This document shows, piece after piece, positions 42,967-51,492 of a DNA stretch of 64,000 nt. Every line of letters starts with the position of its first letter. Position 1 is the stretch's first letter. The notes beneath the pieces were generated by a model. It did no database searches. It had not been told where the DNA came from and saw nothing but the letters and a program-made list of their open reading frames with translations. A program made the translations under genes and the position numbers. Source of the DNA: CF-118 sp035934385 (GTDB lineage: Bacteria; Chloroflexota; Dormibacteria; Dormibacterales; Dormibacteraceae); assembly GCA_035934385.1 (NCBI GenBank), contig DASYXY010000048.1, forward strand, positions 37,181 through 101,180. The letters are read 5' to 3'.

Positions 42967-43749
42967 GTGAGCAACACGGGGCGGTTGCCCCGCGAGGAGC
43001 TGCGGGAGCTCCACCGGCGCTATCGCGACAGCGAGGATCCGGCGGAACGCGACCGCATTCGCGCGCAGCTCGTGGACTCGTACCACGACTTCGTGTATTT
43101 CCTCGCGCGCAAGTTTCAGAACCGCGGGGAACCGCTCGACGACATCGTGCAGGTCGGCTACCTCGGGCTCATCAAGGCGATCGAGCGCTTCGACCCCGAC
43201 CTCGGCTACGAGTTCACGACCTTCGCGACGCTCACGGTCGCAGGCGAGATCAAGCGGCACTTTCGCGACAAGGGCACCGCGATTCGCTTTCCCCGCCGGC
43301 TGCAGGAGCTGCATCAGTCGGTCGTGCGGGTCAACGAGCAGATGAAGAACGAGCTCGGCCGCGAGCCTACCGTGCAGGAGCTTGCGGAACGGCTCGGCGT
43401 GCAGCCCGAGGACGTGACGGAGGCGATGGAAATGGGTCCGGCGCAGACGCCTCTGTCCCTCGACCAGACGATCGGCTCCGCCGATGGCGAGACAGGACGC
43501 TCGGTGGCCGAGTCGATCGGGTCGGAGGACGCGGAGCTGGACCGCGTGGAGATGCGCGATCTGCTGAATCGCGCCATGGAGCACCTGACCCCACGCGAGC
43601 GCGCGATCATGGCCATGCGCTTCTACGAGCAGATGTCGCAGTCGGAGATCGCGCGCCGGCTTGGCATCAGCCAGATGCATGTCTCGCGCCTGCAGCGCGC
43701 CGCGCTGGAGCAGCTGCGCAAGTACGTGCCCGCGGAAACCGCCGGCTGA
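42967..43749 (+). CDS. RNA polymerase sigma factor, SigB/SigF/SigG subfamily
   Basis: A 260-residue sigma-70 group 3 factor. Region 2 reads DDIVQVGYLGLIKAIERF then YEFTTFATLTVAGEIKRHFRDK. Region 3 follows with GREPTVQELAERLG, and region 4 has LTPRERAIMAMRFYEQMSQSEIARRLGISQ. It is preceded by its likely anti-sigma factor and ends inside the pdxH start (TGATG). The GTG at 42967 is the last sensible start before the conserved core. The regulon is probably general stress, by analogy. Confidence 0.93.
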   Translation: MSNTGRLPREELRELHRRYRDSEDPAERDRIRAQLVDSYHDFVYFLARKFQNRGEPLDDIVQVGYLGLIKAIERFDPDLGYEFTTFATLTVAGEIKRHFRDKGTAIRFPRRLQELHQSVVRVNEQMKNELGREPTVQELAERLGVQPEDVTEAMEMGPAQTPLSLDQTIGSADGETGRSVAESIGSEDAELDRVEMRDLLNRAMEHLTPRERAIMAMRFYEQMSQSEIARRLGISQMHVSRLQRAALEQLRKYVPAETAG

Positions 43750-44342
43750 TGCTCGAATCCGATGCGCCGGGGGATCCGTACAAACTGTTCGACGCGTGGT
43801 TTCGTCAGGCGACCAAGGCGGGCGCCCTGCAGCCGGACGCGGTGACGCTTGCCACCGCGACTAGCTCCGGCACGCCCTCCGCTCGCATGGTGCTGTTCAA
43901 GGGCCTAGATGACGGAGCGTTCGTCTTCTACTCGAACTACGGAAGCCGCAAAGGCCGTGAGCTCGCGCAGAACAATCGCGCGGCGCTGGTGTTCTTCTGG
44001 AGCATCGTGCGCCACCAGGTTCGAGTGTCGGGCACCGTGCGCAGGCTTTCCCGCGAGGCGTCGGCCGAGTACTTCCACAGCCGGCCGCGAGGCGCGCAGC
44101 TGTCGGCGCTGGCCTCGCGGCAGAGCCGGGTCGTCGCGTCGCGGGGCGTCCTGGAAAAAGCCGTGCTGGCATTGGCGATGCAGCATCCAAATGAGGTCCC
44201 GCTGCCGCGCGATTGGGGCGGCTACGCGCTGACCCCGCGCTGGATCGAGTTCTGGGAAAACCGCGAGGACCGGCTGCACGACCGCCTGCGCTATGTGCGC
44301 CGCCCGGGCGGCCGTTGGCGGGTAGAACGGCTCTCACCCTAA
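43749..44342 (+). CDS. pdxH: Pyridoxamine 5'-phosphate oxidase
   Basis: A 197-residue FMN enzyme producing pyridoxal 5'-phosphate. FMN-binding RMVLFKGLDDGAFVFYSNY, SRKGRELAQNNRAALVFFW and the C-terminal PRWIEFWENREDRLHDRL are the family signatures. The length is slightly short of the usual ~210-218 residues, missing only N-terminal residues. Its stop TAA is part of the TAAACT element before alaS. Confidence 0.95.
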   Translation: MLESDAPGDPYKLFDAWFRQATKAGALQPDAVTLATATSSGTPSARMVLFKGLDDGAFVFYSNYGSRKGRELAQNNRAALVFFWSIVRHQVRVSGTVRRLSREASAEYFHSRPRGAQLSALASRQSRVVASRGVLEKAVLALAMQHPNEVPLPRDWGGYALTPRWIEFWENREDRLHDRLRYVRRPGGRWRVERLSP

Positions 44343-44345
44343 ACT
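44340..44345 (+). promoter_or_regulatory. Candidate -10 element of alaS (TAAACT)
   Basis: TAAACT overlaps the pdxH stop codon and ends 14 nt before the alaS ATG, with no ribosome-binding site. TTGGCG (44315-44320) is a weak -35 candidate at 19 bp. The same hexamer occurs before rel and ku. Confidence 0.35.
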
Positions 44346-44359
44346 GAGTTCGCCCCGTC

Positions 44360-46903
44360 ATGACCGGGAACGAGATCCGCACACGTTTTCTAGAGCATTT
44401 CGCGAGCCGGGAGCACAAGGTCCTCCCCAGCGCGCCGCTGGTGCCCAAGGACGATCCGAGCACCTTGTTCATCTCGGCCGGAATGCAGCCGCTCCAGCCC
44501 TACTACCTGGGCTTGAGCGATCCGCCCGCGCCCCGGCTAGCGACCGCGCAGAAGTGCCTACGCACAGGCGACATCGACGAGGTGGGGAAGACCGACCGGC
44601 ACGGCACGTTCTTCGAGATGCTCGGCAACTTCACGCCGACGGGCGCCTACTTCAAGGAGACCGCGATCCCTCTCGCTTGGGAGCTAGTAACAGATGGCTT
44701 CCACATGCCCGTCGACCGTCTGCGCGTGACCATCCATCCATCCGACGACCAGGCGCACGAGGTCTGGATCAAGACCGGCGTGGCTGCGGAGCGCATCACG
44801 CGTCTCGGCGACAACTGGTGGGGGCTCGGCCGCGGGCCGTGTGGTCCGGATTCCGAGATCTGGTGGGACCGCGGTAAGGAAATCGGTTGTGGCCGCGACG
44901 ACTGCGTGCCCGACCACTGCACCCGCTTCACCGAGTTCTGGAACCTCGTCTTCCCTCAGTACGACCAGCGGGCCGATCTTTCGGGGCCGCCGACGACCGC
45001 GGAAGCGATCGAGCGCGGCATCTCCGACGGCGCGCTGGTGCCGCTCGCGCGGCCCGCGATCGACACGGGCATGGGCCTCGAGCGCATCTCCTACATCCTG
45101 CAGGGCAAATCGAACATCTTCGAGGCGGACCTGCTCGGACCGCTGGTGGACTTCGTGCGCGAGAACAGCACGAAGGCGACCACGCTTTCCGAGCGTGTAA
45201 TTGCCGACCACGTCCGCGCGGCCGTGTTCGTGATCGCCGACGGCGTGCATCCCTCCAACGAGGGCCGCGGCTACGTGCTGAGGCGCCTCATCCGCCGCGC
45301 AGCACTGCACGCGCAGCGTGTGGGCCTTGCCCGTGCGCTCAGCGAGCTCGCGCAGCTGGTCGGCACGTTGATGAAGGAGCCATACCCAGAGGTGCAGTCG
45401 CGAATGTCCGGCATCGTCGGCGTGCTCGCCGACGAGACGGCCCGCTTCAACCGCACGCTGGATCAAGGCATGGAGCAGTTCGAAAAGGCAGCCGCCAAGA
45501 GCGCCATTTCTGGCGAAGATGCCTTTCGGCTTCACGATACGTTTGGCTTTCCGATCGACCTGACCCGAGAGCTCGCCCAGGAGCGGAGCATCGACGTGGA
45601 CGAACCCGGGTTCAAAGCCGCGATGACCGCGCAGCGCGAGCGTTCTCGTGGCGCCTCGAAGCAGGCGCTGATCTCCGCCGAGAACCTTCCGAGATCTGAG
45701 TTCACCGGCTACCGCGAGCTATCGACAGAAAGCAAGATCGTCGCTCTGCGCAAAGACGGCAAGCCGGTTAACCGCGCAGCCGAGGGCGACGCGGTCGAGG
45801 TGTTCGTCGAGCGATCTCCTTTCTATGCGGAATCGGGCGGGCAGATCGGCGACACCGGCACCATCAGCACCCCGTCTGGGCGCGTTCGCGTCGAGGACAC
45901 GCAGAAGCCGGCCGACGGCGTCATCGCGCACCTCGGCACGGTGGTCACCGGGGAGATTCGCGCCGAGGAAAAGGCAACCGCGTCGGTCGACGCGGACCGC
46001 CGCCATCAGATCGCGCGACATCACTCGGCCACGCACCTGCTGCACAAGGCGCTGCGCGAGACGCTGGGCGAGAACGTCGTGCAGAAAGGCTCATGGGTCG
46101 GACCGAACCACACGACATTCGACATCCCGCTGGCGCGCGCCATGACCAGGGACGAGATCGCGCAGGTGAACCGGCGAGTGATGGATAAGGTGCGCGAGGC
46201 GCTGCCGTTCCACGAGTCGATCAAGCCGTACAAAGAGGCTGTCGCGCAGGGTGCGATGCATCTTTTCGAGGAGAAGTACGGCGACAAGGTGCGTGTCGTC
46301 TGCTTCGGCGACTGGACATGCGAGCTGTGCGGCGGCACGCACGTGCTGAACAGCGCCGACGTCGGCACCGCGCTCATCGTCTCCGAATCGAGCATCGGAT
46401 CCGGGCTGCGCCGGCTCGACATGGTGGTCGGCAGGGCGGCGGACGAGCTCGTGCGCAGAGACCGCGATCTGCTGACCGAACTGGCCCGGTCCTTCAACAT
46501 CACCCCGGAGCGGCTTCCCGAGAGGATCGACGCATTGCGCGGCCAGCTGAGAGAGGCCGAGCGGGAGCGCGAAAGGCTGCGCCGAGAACGCATCGGCGGC
46601 GACGGATTGTCGGTGCGCCACGGTCGCGTCGACTACGTGACTGAGACCGTCGACGCCTCGAACGTGGAGGAGCTGAAGTCGTACGCGGACCGGTACCTCG
46701 AGAAGATGAAGTCCGGGATCGTAACCGTTACCGCCGGCGACAAGTTTGTGATCAAGGTGTCCAAGGACCTGACAAGCCAGTACGATGCCAACCGCCTGAA
46801 GGAGCTTTTCGGCAAGGGCGGCGGCCCCGCCCACCTCGTAACCGGTACCCTGACAGTGCCCGCGAACGAAGCCTTCCAACGCCTTGCAGACGCCCTGAAA
46901 TGA
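44360..46903 (+). CDS. alaS: Alanyl-tRNA synthetase
   Basis: An 847-residue class IIc AlaRS. The catalytic core starts with EIRTRFLEHFASREHKVLPS and has PLQPYYLG and the GMGLERIS motif 3. The editing domain contains HHSATHLLHKALRE and CELCGGTHV with its zinc-type His/Cys set, and the C-terminal C-Ala domain is rich in glycine near the end (LFGKGGGPAHLV). Length is in the normal range (about 850-890). It is followed after one base by the FtsA-like gene. Confidence 0.97.
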   Translation: MTGNEIRTRFLEHFASREHKVLPSAPLVPKDDPSTLFISAGMQPLQPYYLGLSDPPAPRLATAQKCLRTGDIDEVGKTDRHGTFFEMLGNFTPTGAYFKETAIPLAWELVTDGFHMPVDRLRVTIHPSDDQAHEVWIKTGVAAERITRLGDNWWGLGRGPCGPDSEIWWDRGKEIGCGRDDCVPDHCTRFTEFWNLVFPQYDQRADLSGPPTTAEAIERGISDGALVPLARPAIDTGMGLERISYILQGKSNIFEADLLGPLVDFVRENSTKATTLSERVIADHVRAAVFVIADGVHPSNEGRGYVLRRLIRRAALHAQRVGLARALSELAQLVGTLMKEPYPEVQSRMSGIVGVLADETARFNRTLDQGMEQFEKAAAKSAISGEDAFRLHDTFGFPIDLTRELAQERSIDVDEPGFKAAMTAQRERSRGASKQALISAENLPRSEFTGYRELSTESKIVALRKDGKPVNRAAEGDAVEVFVERSPFYAESGGQIGDTGTISTPSGRVRVEDTQKPADGVIAHLGTVVTGEIRAEEKATASVDADRRHQIARHHSATHLLHKALRETLGENVVQKGSWVGPNHTTFDIPLARAMTRDEIAQVNRRVMDKVREALPFHESIKPYKEAVAQGAMHLFEEKYGDKVRVVCFGDWTCELCGGTHVLNSADVGTALIVSESSIGSGLRRLDMVVGRAADELVRRDRDLLTELARSFNITPERLPERIDALRGQLREAERERERLRRERIGGDGLSVRHGRVDYVTETVDASNVEELKSYADRYLEKMKSGIVTVTAGDKFVIKVSKDLTSQYDANRLKELFGKGGGPAHLVTGTLTVPANEAFQRLADALK

Positions 46904-46904
46904 G

Positions 46905-48164
46905 ATGACGAAGTTCAAGTTCCTGCGTAAGCGCAGCGAGTACTACCGGCACTTCACGGTTCTCGACATCGGCACCGACCTCATCAAGGTGCTGGTGGTC
47001 CGGCGCGATGGTCCGGATGGCGAGATCCTGGGCGTTGGCCGCGAGCCGCAAGCGCCGGCCGCGATGTCGGGCGGCGCGATCGCCGACCTCGAGGCCGTGA
47101 TCCAGGCCTGCAACCGCGCGCTCGAAGCCGCCGAGGACATGGCGAGCACCGTGCCCGGTCAAGTCGTGGTCGGCATCGCCGGCGAGCTGATCAAGGGCTT
47201 CTCGTCGACCATCGCCTATCCGCGCGAGAACTCGAAATCGCGCGTCCGGTCAAGCGAGATCTCGTCGATGCTCCAGATGGTCCAGCGGCGCGCGCTGCGC
47301 GAAGCCCAGCATCTGCTGGAGCTCGAACGCAGCTACGGCCAGCTCGAAGCGCGCCTCGTGCACTCGGCCATCACCAATGTCCGGGTCGACGGTTACCCGG
47401 TCACGAACCCTGTCGGCTTCACCGGCAAGAACCTCGAAGTCACCGTCTTCAACACGTTCGCTCCGATGACGCACATCGACGCCGTCGAAACCGTCGTCCG
47501 GGAGCTCGACCTCGAGCTCGCCTCGGCGGTCGCGCAGCCCTACGCGCTGGCGCGCGCGTGCGCCAGCGAGGAGGTCTGGTCGGAGGGCGGGATCTTCGTC
47601 GATGTCGGCGGCGGCACCACCGACGTCGCGCTCGTGCGTGACGGCGGGGTGGAGGGGACACGCATGTTCAATCTCGGCGGCCGCGCTTTCACGCGCCGGC
47701 TGGCCCTCGCGTTCGGCCTTAGCTATGAAGAGGCCGAGGCGCGCAAGCTGCGCCACTCCGAAGGACTGTTATCGGCGGAGCAGCACCGCCAGGTTTCGGA
47801 GCTCCTCAGCGCCGACGCCGAAGTGCTCCTCCAGGGCCTTGCCCTGAGCCTGAAGGAGCTCGCACGCGGCGACCGCCTGCCCTCGAATCTCTTCCTGTGC
47901 GGGGGCGGGAGCCTGCTCCCGGAGCTTACGCTCGAGATGGCCAAGAACAACTGGGCCGCCGGCCTTCCATTCCCGAGATCGCCTAAAATCCGCCACTTGG
48001 TCCCGCCAGACGTGCGCAACCTGACCGATTCGACCGGCCAGCTCTCCAGCCCCCAGGACATCGCTCCGATGGGCCTCGCCAACCACGCTCTCCGCACGGA
48101 GACCGAGGAGAGGGACACGGTGAATTCGGTCATGAGGCGGGTCCTGAGCGCTATAAAGGCTTGA
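46905..48164 (+). CDS. FtsA/PilM-like actin-fold ATPase
   Basis: A 419-residue protein with an actin/HSP70-type fold and an SHS2-like insertion. Phosphate 1 is FTVLDIGTDLIKVLVVRR, the SHS2-like domain is near 85-180, phosphate 2 is GGIFVDVGGGTTDVALV and the adenosine motif LFLCGGGSLLPEL is near residue 325. It resembles FtsA and the type IV pilus protein PilM. There is no ftsZ, ftsQ or pilN next to it; the neighbour is a membrane protein with a baseplate-J-like region, so a PilM-like role in assembling an envelope complex is as likely as cell division. Confidence 0.75.
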   Translation: MTKFKFLRKRSEYYRHFTVLDIGTDLIKVLVVRRDGPDGEILGVGREPQAPAAMSGGAIADLEAVIQACNRALEAAEDMASTVPGQVVVGIAGELIKGFSSTIAYPRENSKSRVRSSEISSMLQMVQRRALREAQHLLELERSYGQLEARLVHSAITNVRVDGYPVTNPVGFTGKNLEVTVFNTFAPMTHIDAVETVVRELDLELASAVAQPYALARACASEEVWSEGGIFVDVGGGTTDVALVRDGGVEGTRMFNLGGRAFTRRLALAFGLSYEEAEARKLRHSEGLLSAEQHRQVSELLSADAEVLLQGLALSLKELARGDRLPSNLFLCGGGSLLPELTLEMAKNNWAAGLPFPRSPKIRHLVPPDVRNLTDSTGQLSSPQDIAPMGLANHALRTETEERDTVNSVMRRVLSAIKA

Positions 48165-48195
48165 GACAGAACCCTTCAGGAGACCTGTAGACGCC

Positions 48196-49770
48196 ATGGC
48201 AGCCGATCCGATCTACGTCGAGACCGAGGAAGAGATCCCCGAGGTCGTCGAGCGCATCCGGCGCACAAACAGCCAGGACACGATGCTTGTCCTGCCCGCG
48301 CGGTCGCGTGTCGGCCAGAGCCGTTTCAACTTCCAACTGCTGAAGAACTACGCCTCCAGAATGGGCAAGAAGGTCACCGTCGTATGCGACGACCCGGCCG
48401 TCCAGAAGATGGCGTCGGAAACGGGCTTCGCAGTTTTCGGAACGGTCGGACCCGCCGGCGAAGGCATCCCCGCCCAGGAGACACCTCCGCCTCCGCCGCG
48501 GAAGTGGTGGCAGCGCAAGGCCCCATCGGCATCGCCGCACATCGGAGTGATCGCACCGACCAAGCTCATCACCAAGACCGTGACCGAGCTGAAGCCTGGG
48601 CGCTTCCTGCTCTACATGGCCCTGCTGATGATCCTTCTGGTCGGACTCTCAGCGATGGCGGTGTTCGTGCCCAGCGCTCAGGTAACGCTCATCGCGCAGG
48701 CGGCCCCGTTCTCGCAGCGGGATATCGAGATCCAGGCCGAGCCGGGTAAGGCGCCGATCAAGGTGCGGGTCAGCCAGGTGTCGCGCACGGACTCGCAGGG
48801 CTTCAAGACCACGGGCGTCGTCCACGTTCCGCTGGCGCCGGCGATGGCGCAGGTCGTTTACACGAATGATTTCCCGGTGCCGAAATGCCCCGGCCTTGAC
48901 TGCGGCTCGCCCGGCATCGTGTTCCCAAGGGGCCAGCGCCTGAAGGACACACAGGACAGCATCGAGTTCGCGCAGATATCGTCTGACACCCTCGTGCGGT
49001 GGAAGAGCACGGCCACGGCCAACGCACAGGCGGTGATCCCCGGCACGTCTGGCAACGTGGGCGACCACGTGATCACGACGATCGAGGACGACGCTTACGG
49101 TCCCGCGCTGTCGGTGACCAATCCCCAGGCCGCAGGTGGCGGCACCGAGCCGTCAGACACTCCGCAGATGACCGAGTCCGACTTCGATGCTGGGCGCGCG
49201 CAGCTCGAGCAGTCGCTCCATCAGGAGATCGCCCAGCAGCTCGAGGCCGGGCTGCAGAAGGGCGAGGTGCTCAGCTCGACGATCGTCTACGGAGCGCCGC
49301 AGTTCAACACCGACCACAAGCCCGGCGATGCCGTGCCCAGCTTCAGCGGCACGATGACCGTGCAGGGCGAGGGTGACTACTACATCGACTCGGACGTGGC
49401 CAAGGCCTACGTCAACTACCTGGAGCAGCGAGTCCCGGTCAACCAGCAGCTGCTGACGGATTCAGGCGTGAAGGTCGACTACCGAATCCTCAGCGCCACG
49501 TCGGGTGGGCATCTGACGTTCATCGGCAACGCCACCGCGTTCGTGGCGCCAAAGCTGGACGAGAACCAGATCCTTGCCTCGATCGTCGGCCGGCCGCTGC
49601 AAGGCGCCAAGTTCTACCTGCAGACGCTGCCCATCCGCTCCTCGGCGATCATCGAAGAGCCAATTCCATTGCCCCTGATGCCGCTGCTGTCGCGGCGCAT
49701 CACGATCAAGTACATCGTCGAGCCAGGCCAGGCCGGAACGCTCAACCCCTCGGCATCGCCGTCACCGTAG
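48196..49770 (+). CDS. Single-pass membrane protein with baseplate J-like exported domain
   Basis: A 524-residue protein. Residues 1-85 form a cytosolic alpha/beta domain (Rossmann-like strands DTMLVLPARSR and KVTVVCDD), residues 95-108 a Pro-rich linker and 137-158 a transmembrane helix. The rest is extracytoplasmic. Residues of about 165-310, with a GTSGNVGDHVI turn, resemble the baseplate J/gp47-like domain found in Gram-positive and Chloroflexota surface proteins. It follows the FtsA-like gene by 31 bp. The pair may form a trans-membrane complex; the function is unknown. Confidence 0.65.
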   Translation: MAADPIYVETEEEIPEVVERIRRTNSQDTMLVLPARSRVGQSRFNFQLLKNYASRMGKKVTVVCDDPAVQKMASETGFAVFGTVGPAGEGIPAQETPPPPPRKWWQRKAPSASPHIGVIAPTKLITKTVTELKPGRFLLYMALLMILLVGLSAMAVFVPSAQVTLIAQAAPFSQRDIEIQAEPGKAPIKVRVSQVSRTDSQGFKTTGVVHVPLAPAMAQVVYTNDFPVPKCPGLDCGSPGIVFPRGQRLKDTQDSIEFAQISSDTLVRWKSTATANAQAVIPGTSGNVGDHVITTIEDDAYGPALSVTNPQAAGGGTEPSDTPQMTESDFDAGRAQLEQSLHQEIAQQLEAGLQKGEVLSSTIVYGAPQFNTDHKPGDAVPSFSGTMTVQGEGDYYIDSDVAKAYVNYLEQRVPVNQQLLTDSGVKVDYRILSATSGGHLTFIGNATAFVAPKLDENQILASIVGRPLQGAKFYLQTLPIRSSAIIEEPIPLPLMPLLSRRITIKYIVEPGQAGTLNPSASPSP

Positions 49771-49781
49771 CCGCGAGGCGC

Positions 49782-50210
49782 ATGCGCATCCTCGCGGTCG
49801 ACCCCGGGTCAAAGCAGGTCGGCCTCGCTTTGAGCGATCCGACCGGGACGATCGCGACCGCGCTCTCGACGCTTCCGGCGTCGCCCCCGGAAACGCTCGC
49901 TGCGCGCATCGCCGCGGCCGCCGCCAGTCATTCGGCCGAACGCATCATCGTCGGCCTGCCCTTGCGGCTCGACGGCTCGCGCGGGCCGGACGCGGCCGCC
50001 GCGGAGCGCCTCGCGGCCGGCATGCGGAAAGCCTCGGGTCTACCCGTCGAGCTGGTCGACGAGCGGCTGACCACTGCCGCGGCCGAGAGGTCGCTCCTCG
50101 AAGCAGGCGTGCGCAGAGGCAAGCGTCGCGCGGCGATCGATCGAGTCGCGGCGGTGCTTCTTCTCCAGGGCCACCTCGAACGATTGCGCAGGTCGAACCG
50201 TGCCGGCTGA
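49782..50210 (+). CDS. ruvX: RuvX/YqgF, putative pre-16S rRNA nuclease / Holliday junction resolvase-like
   Basis: A 142-residue RNase H-fold protein. RILAVDPGSKQVGLALSD contains the first catalytic Asp, IIVGLPLRLDGSRG the second strand, and VDERLTT and a C-terminal DRVAAVLLLQ the later acidic sites. In E. coli it processes the 16S 5' end. It is followed by the DUF1292 gene with an 11-bp overlap and mltG, the frequent order. Confidence 0.95.
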   Translation: MRILAVDPGSKQVGLALSDPTGTIATALSTLPASPPETLAARIAAAAASHSAERIIVGLPLRLDGSRGPDAAAAERLAAGMRKASGLPVELVDERLTTAAAERSLLEAGVRRGKRRAAIDRVAAVLLLQGHLERLRRSNRAG

Positions 50211-50451
50211 CGAACGAGGTGCCGGCGATGAGCCTCAGCCGATCACGTTGATCGATGAGTCGGGCCAGGAGCGCACGTTTCGGATGCACGACGCGTTCGA
50301 GCTGAAAGGCGTGACGTACTACCTGGTCGAGAGCGCAGAGGCACCGTCTGAGGTGCTGCTGCTGCGGGAGGCCGATGGATCGCTCGAAACGGTCGACGGC
50401 GATGAGTTTCAGAGCGTGATGACCGCGCTGGAACATGATGAAGTTGACTGA
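50200..50451 (+). CDS. DUF1292 (YrzB-like) protein
   Basis: An 83-residue acidic protein with the DUF1292 pattern: ITLIDESGQERTF, a hydrophobic VTYYLVES strand and FQSVMTALEH at the end. It starts with GTG inside ruvX and its TGA directly abuts the mltG GTG. ruvX-DUF1292-mltG is a conserved order in Gram-positive relatives. The molecular function is not known. Confidence 0.85.
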   Translation: MPADERGAGDEPQPITLIDESGQERTFRMHDAFELKGVTYYLVESAEAPSEVLLLREADGSLETVDGDEFQSVMTALEHDEVD

Positions 50452-51492
50452 GTGAGAAAGCTCGTCGCCCTAGTCATCATCCTCGCCGTGCTCGGGTTCG
50501 GAGCATCGCGCGCATACGACTGGTGGAGCTATGAGCTCAATACGCCGGTCAGCACGGCCAGCGAGCCCGTCACCTACCACGTGCAGGTGGGCGAGCTCCC
50601 GGCTGACGTTGCGGGTGACCTCGACCGTCTGCACCTGCTGCGCAACAGGACCGTGTTCGAGTGGTACGTGCGCATCTCGGGCGTCGGGTCGAAGTTCCAG
50701 GCCGGATCGTTCCTGCTCAATCGCAACATGACCATGGTGCAGATCGCCGACGCCCTCCAGCGGGGCGGCGCCGATCAGATCGTGATCACCATTCCGGAGG
50801 GCTATCCGCTGAAATTTCAGGCCAACTTCGTGGAGAAGGACTGGCCAGGGATGGGCGCGCCGTATCTCAGGGCCGCTGCCGATCCAAGCTGGGGGCGGCA
50901 GTACGACTTCCTCGGCACCCGGCCGGCCGGTGCGGATCCGCCGCTGGAGGGCTACCTGTTCCCGGACACCTACTCGGTCGACCCCAGCGCGGGGGTGAAC
51001 GGGCTGATCAAGCAGCAGCTCGACCAGTTCGGCACCGTGTTCTCACCTGACCTCCGGGCGCAGATCGCGCAAAGCGCGAGCGGGCGGCCCGCGGAATCGA
51101 TCGAGAACATCGTCATCCTCGCGTCGATGGTGGAGAGGGAAGCCAACAAGGACTCCGACCGCGGCAACGTCTGCAGCGTGTACTACAACCGCCTCGCGAT
51201 CAACATGCCGCTCGGCGTCGACGCCACGCTGCTCTACTACCTCGGGCGCTTGACTCCAGAGCCCACCTACCCGGAGCTTCAGCTCAACGTGCCGTTCAAC
51301 ACGCGCAAGCACCCAGGCCTGCCGCCCGGGCCGATCAGCAACCCAGGCAAGGCCGCCCTGCTCGCCTGCATCAACCCGCCGAAGACGGCGTATCTCTATT
51401 ACTTCACGGACCGCAACGGCACGACGCATTTCGAAACCAACGAAGCCGACTTCAACAAGGACATCCAGAAGTACGGCGTTAGCGGCTCCTGA
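50452..51492 (+). CDS. mltG: Endolytic murein transglycosylase MltG (YceG-like)
   Basis: A 346-residue membrane-anchored lytic transglycosylase that cuts nascent glycan strands. It has an N-terminal membrane helix (about 3-20), a LysM-like subdomain (about 45-110, with ITIPEGYPLK) and the YceG catalytic region with PLEGYLFPDTYSV, the catalytic Glu in ILASMVEREA, and NTRKHPGLPPGPISNPG. Start is GTG. The stop overlaps a CTG that is the likely start of aroE. Confidence 0.95.
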   Translation: MRKLVALVIILAVLGFGASRAYDWWSYELNTPVSTASEPVTYHVQVGELPADVAGDLDRLHLLRNRTVFEWYVRISGVGSKFQAGSFLLNRNMTMVQIADALQRGGADQIVITIPEGYPLKFQANFVEKDWPGMGAPYLRAAADPSWGRQYDFLGTRPAGADPPLEGYLFPDTYSVDPSAGVNGLIKQQLDQFGTVFSPDLRAQIAQSASGRPAESIENIVILASMVEREANKDSDRGNVCSVYYNRLAINMPLGVDATLLYYLGRLTPEPTYPELQLNVPFNTRKHPGLPPGPISNPGKAALLACINPPKTAYLYYFTDRNGTTHFETNEADFNKDIQKYGVSGS

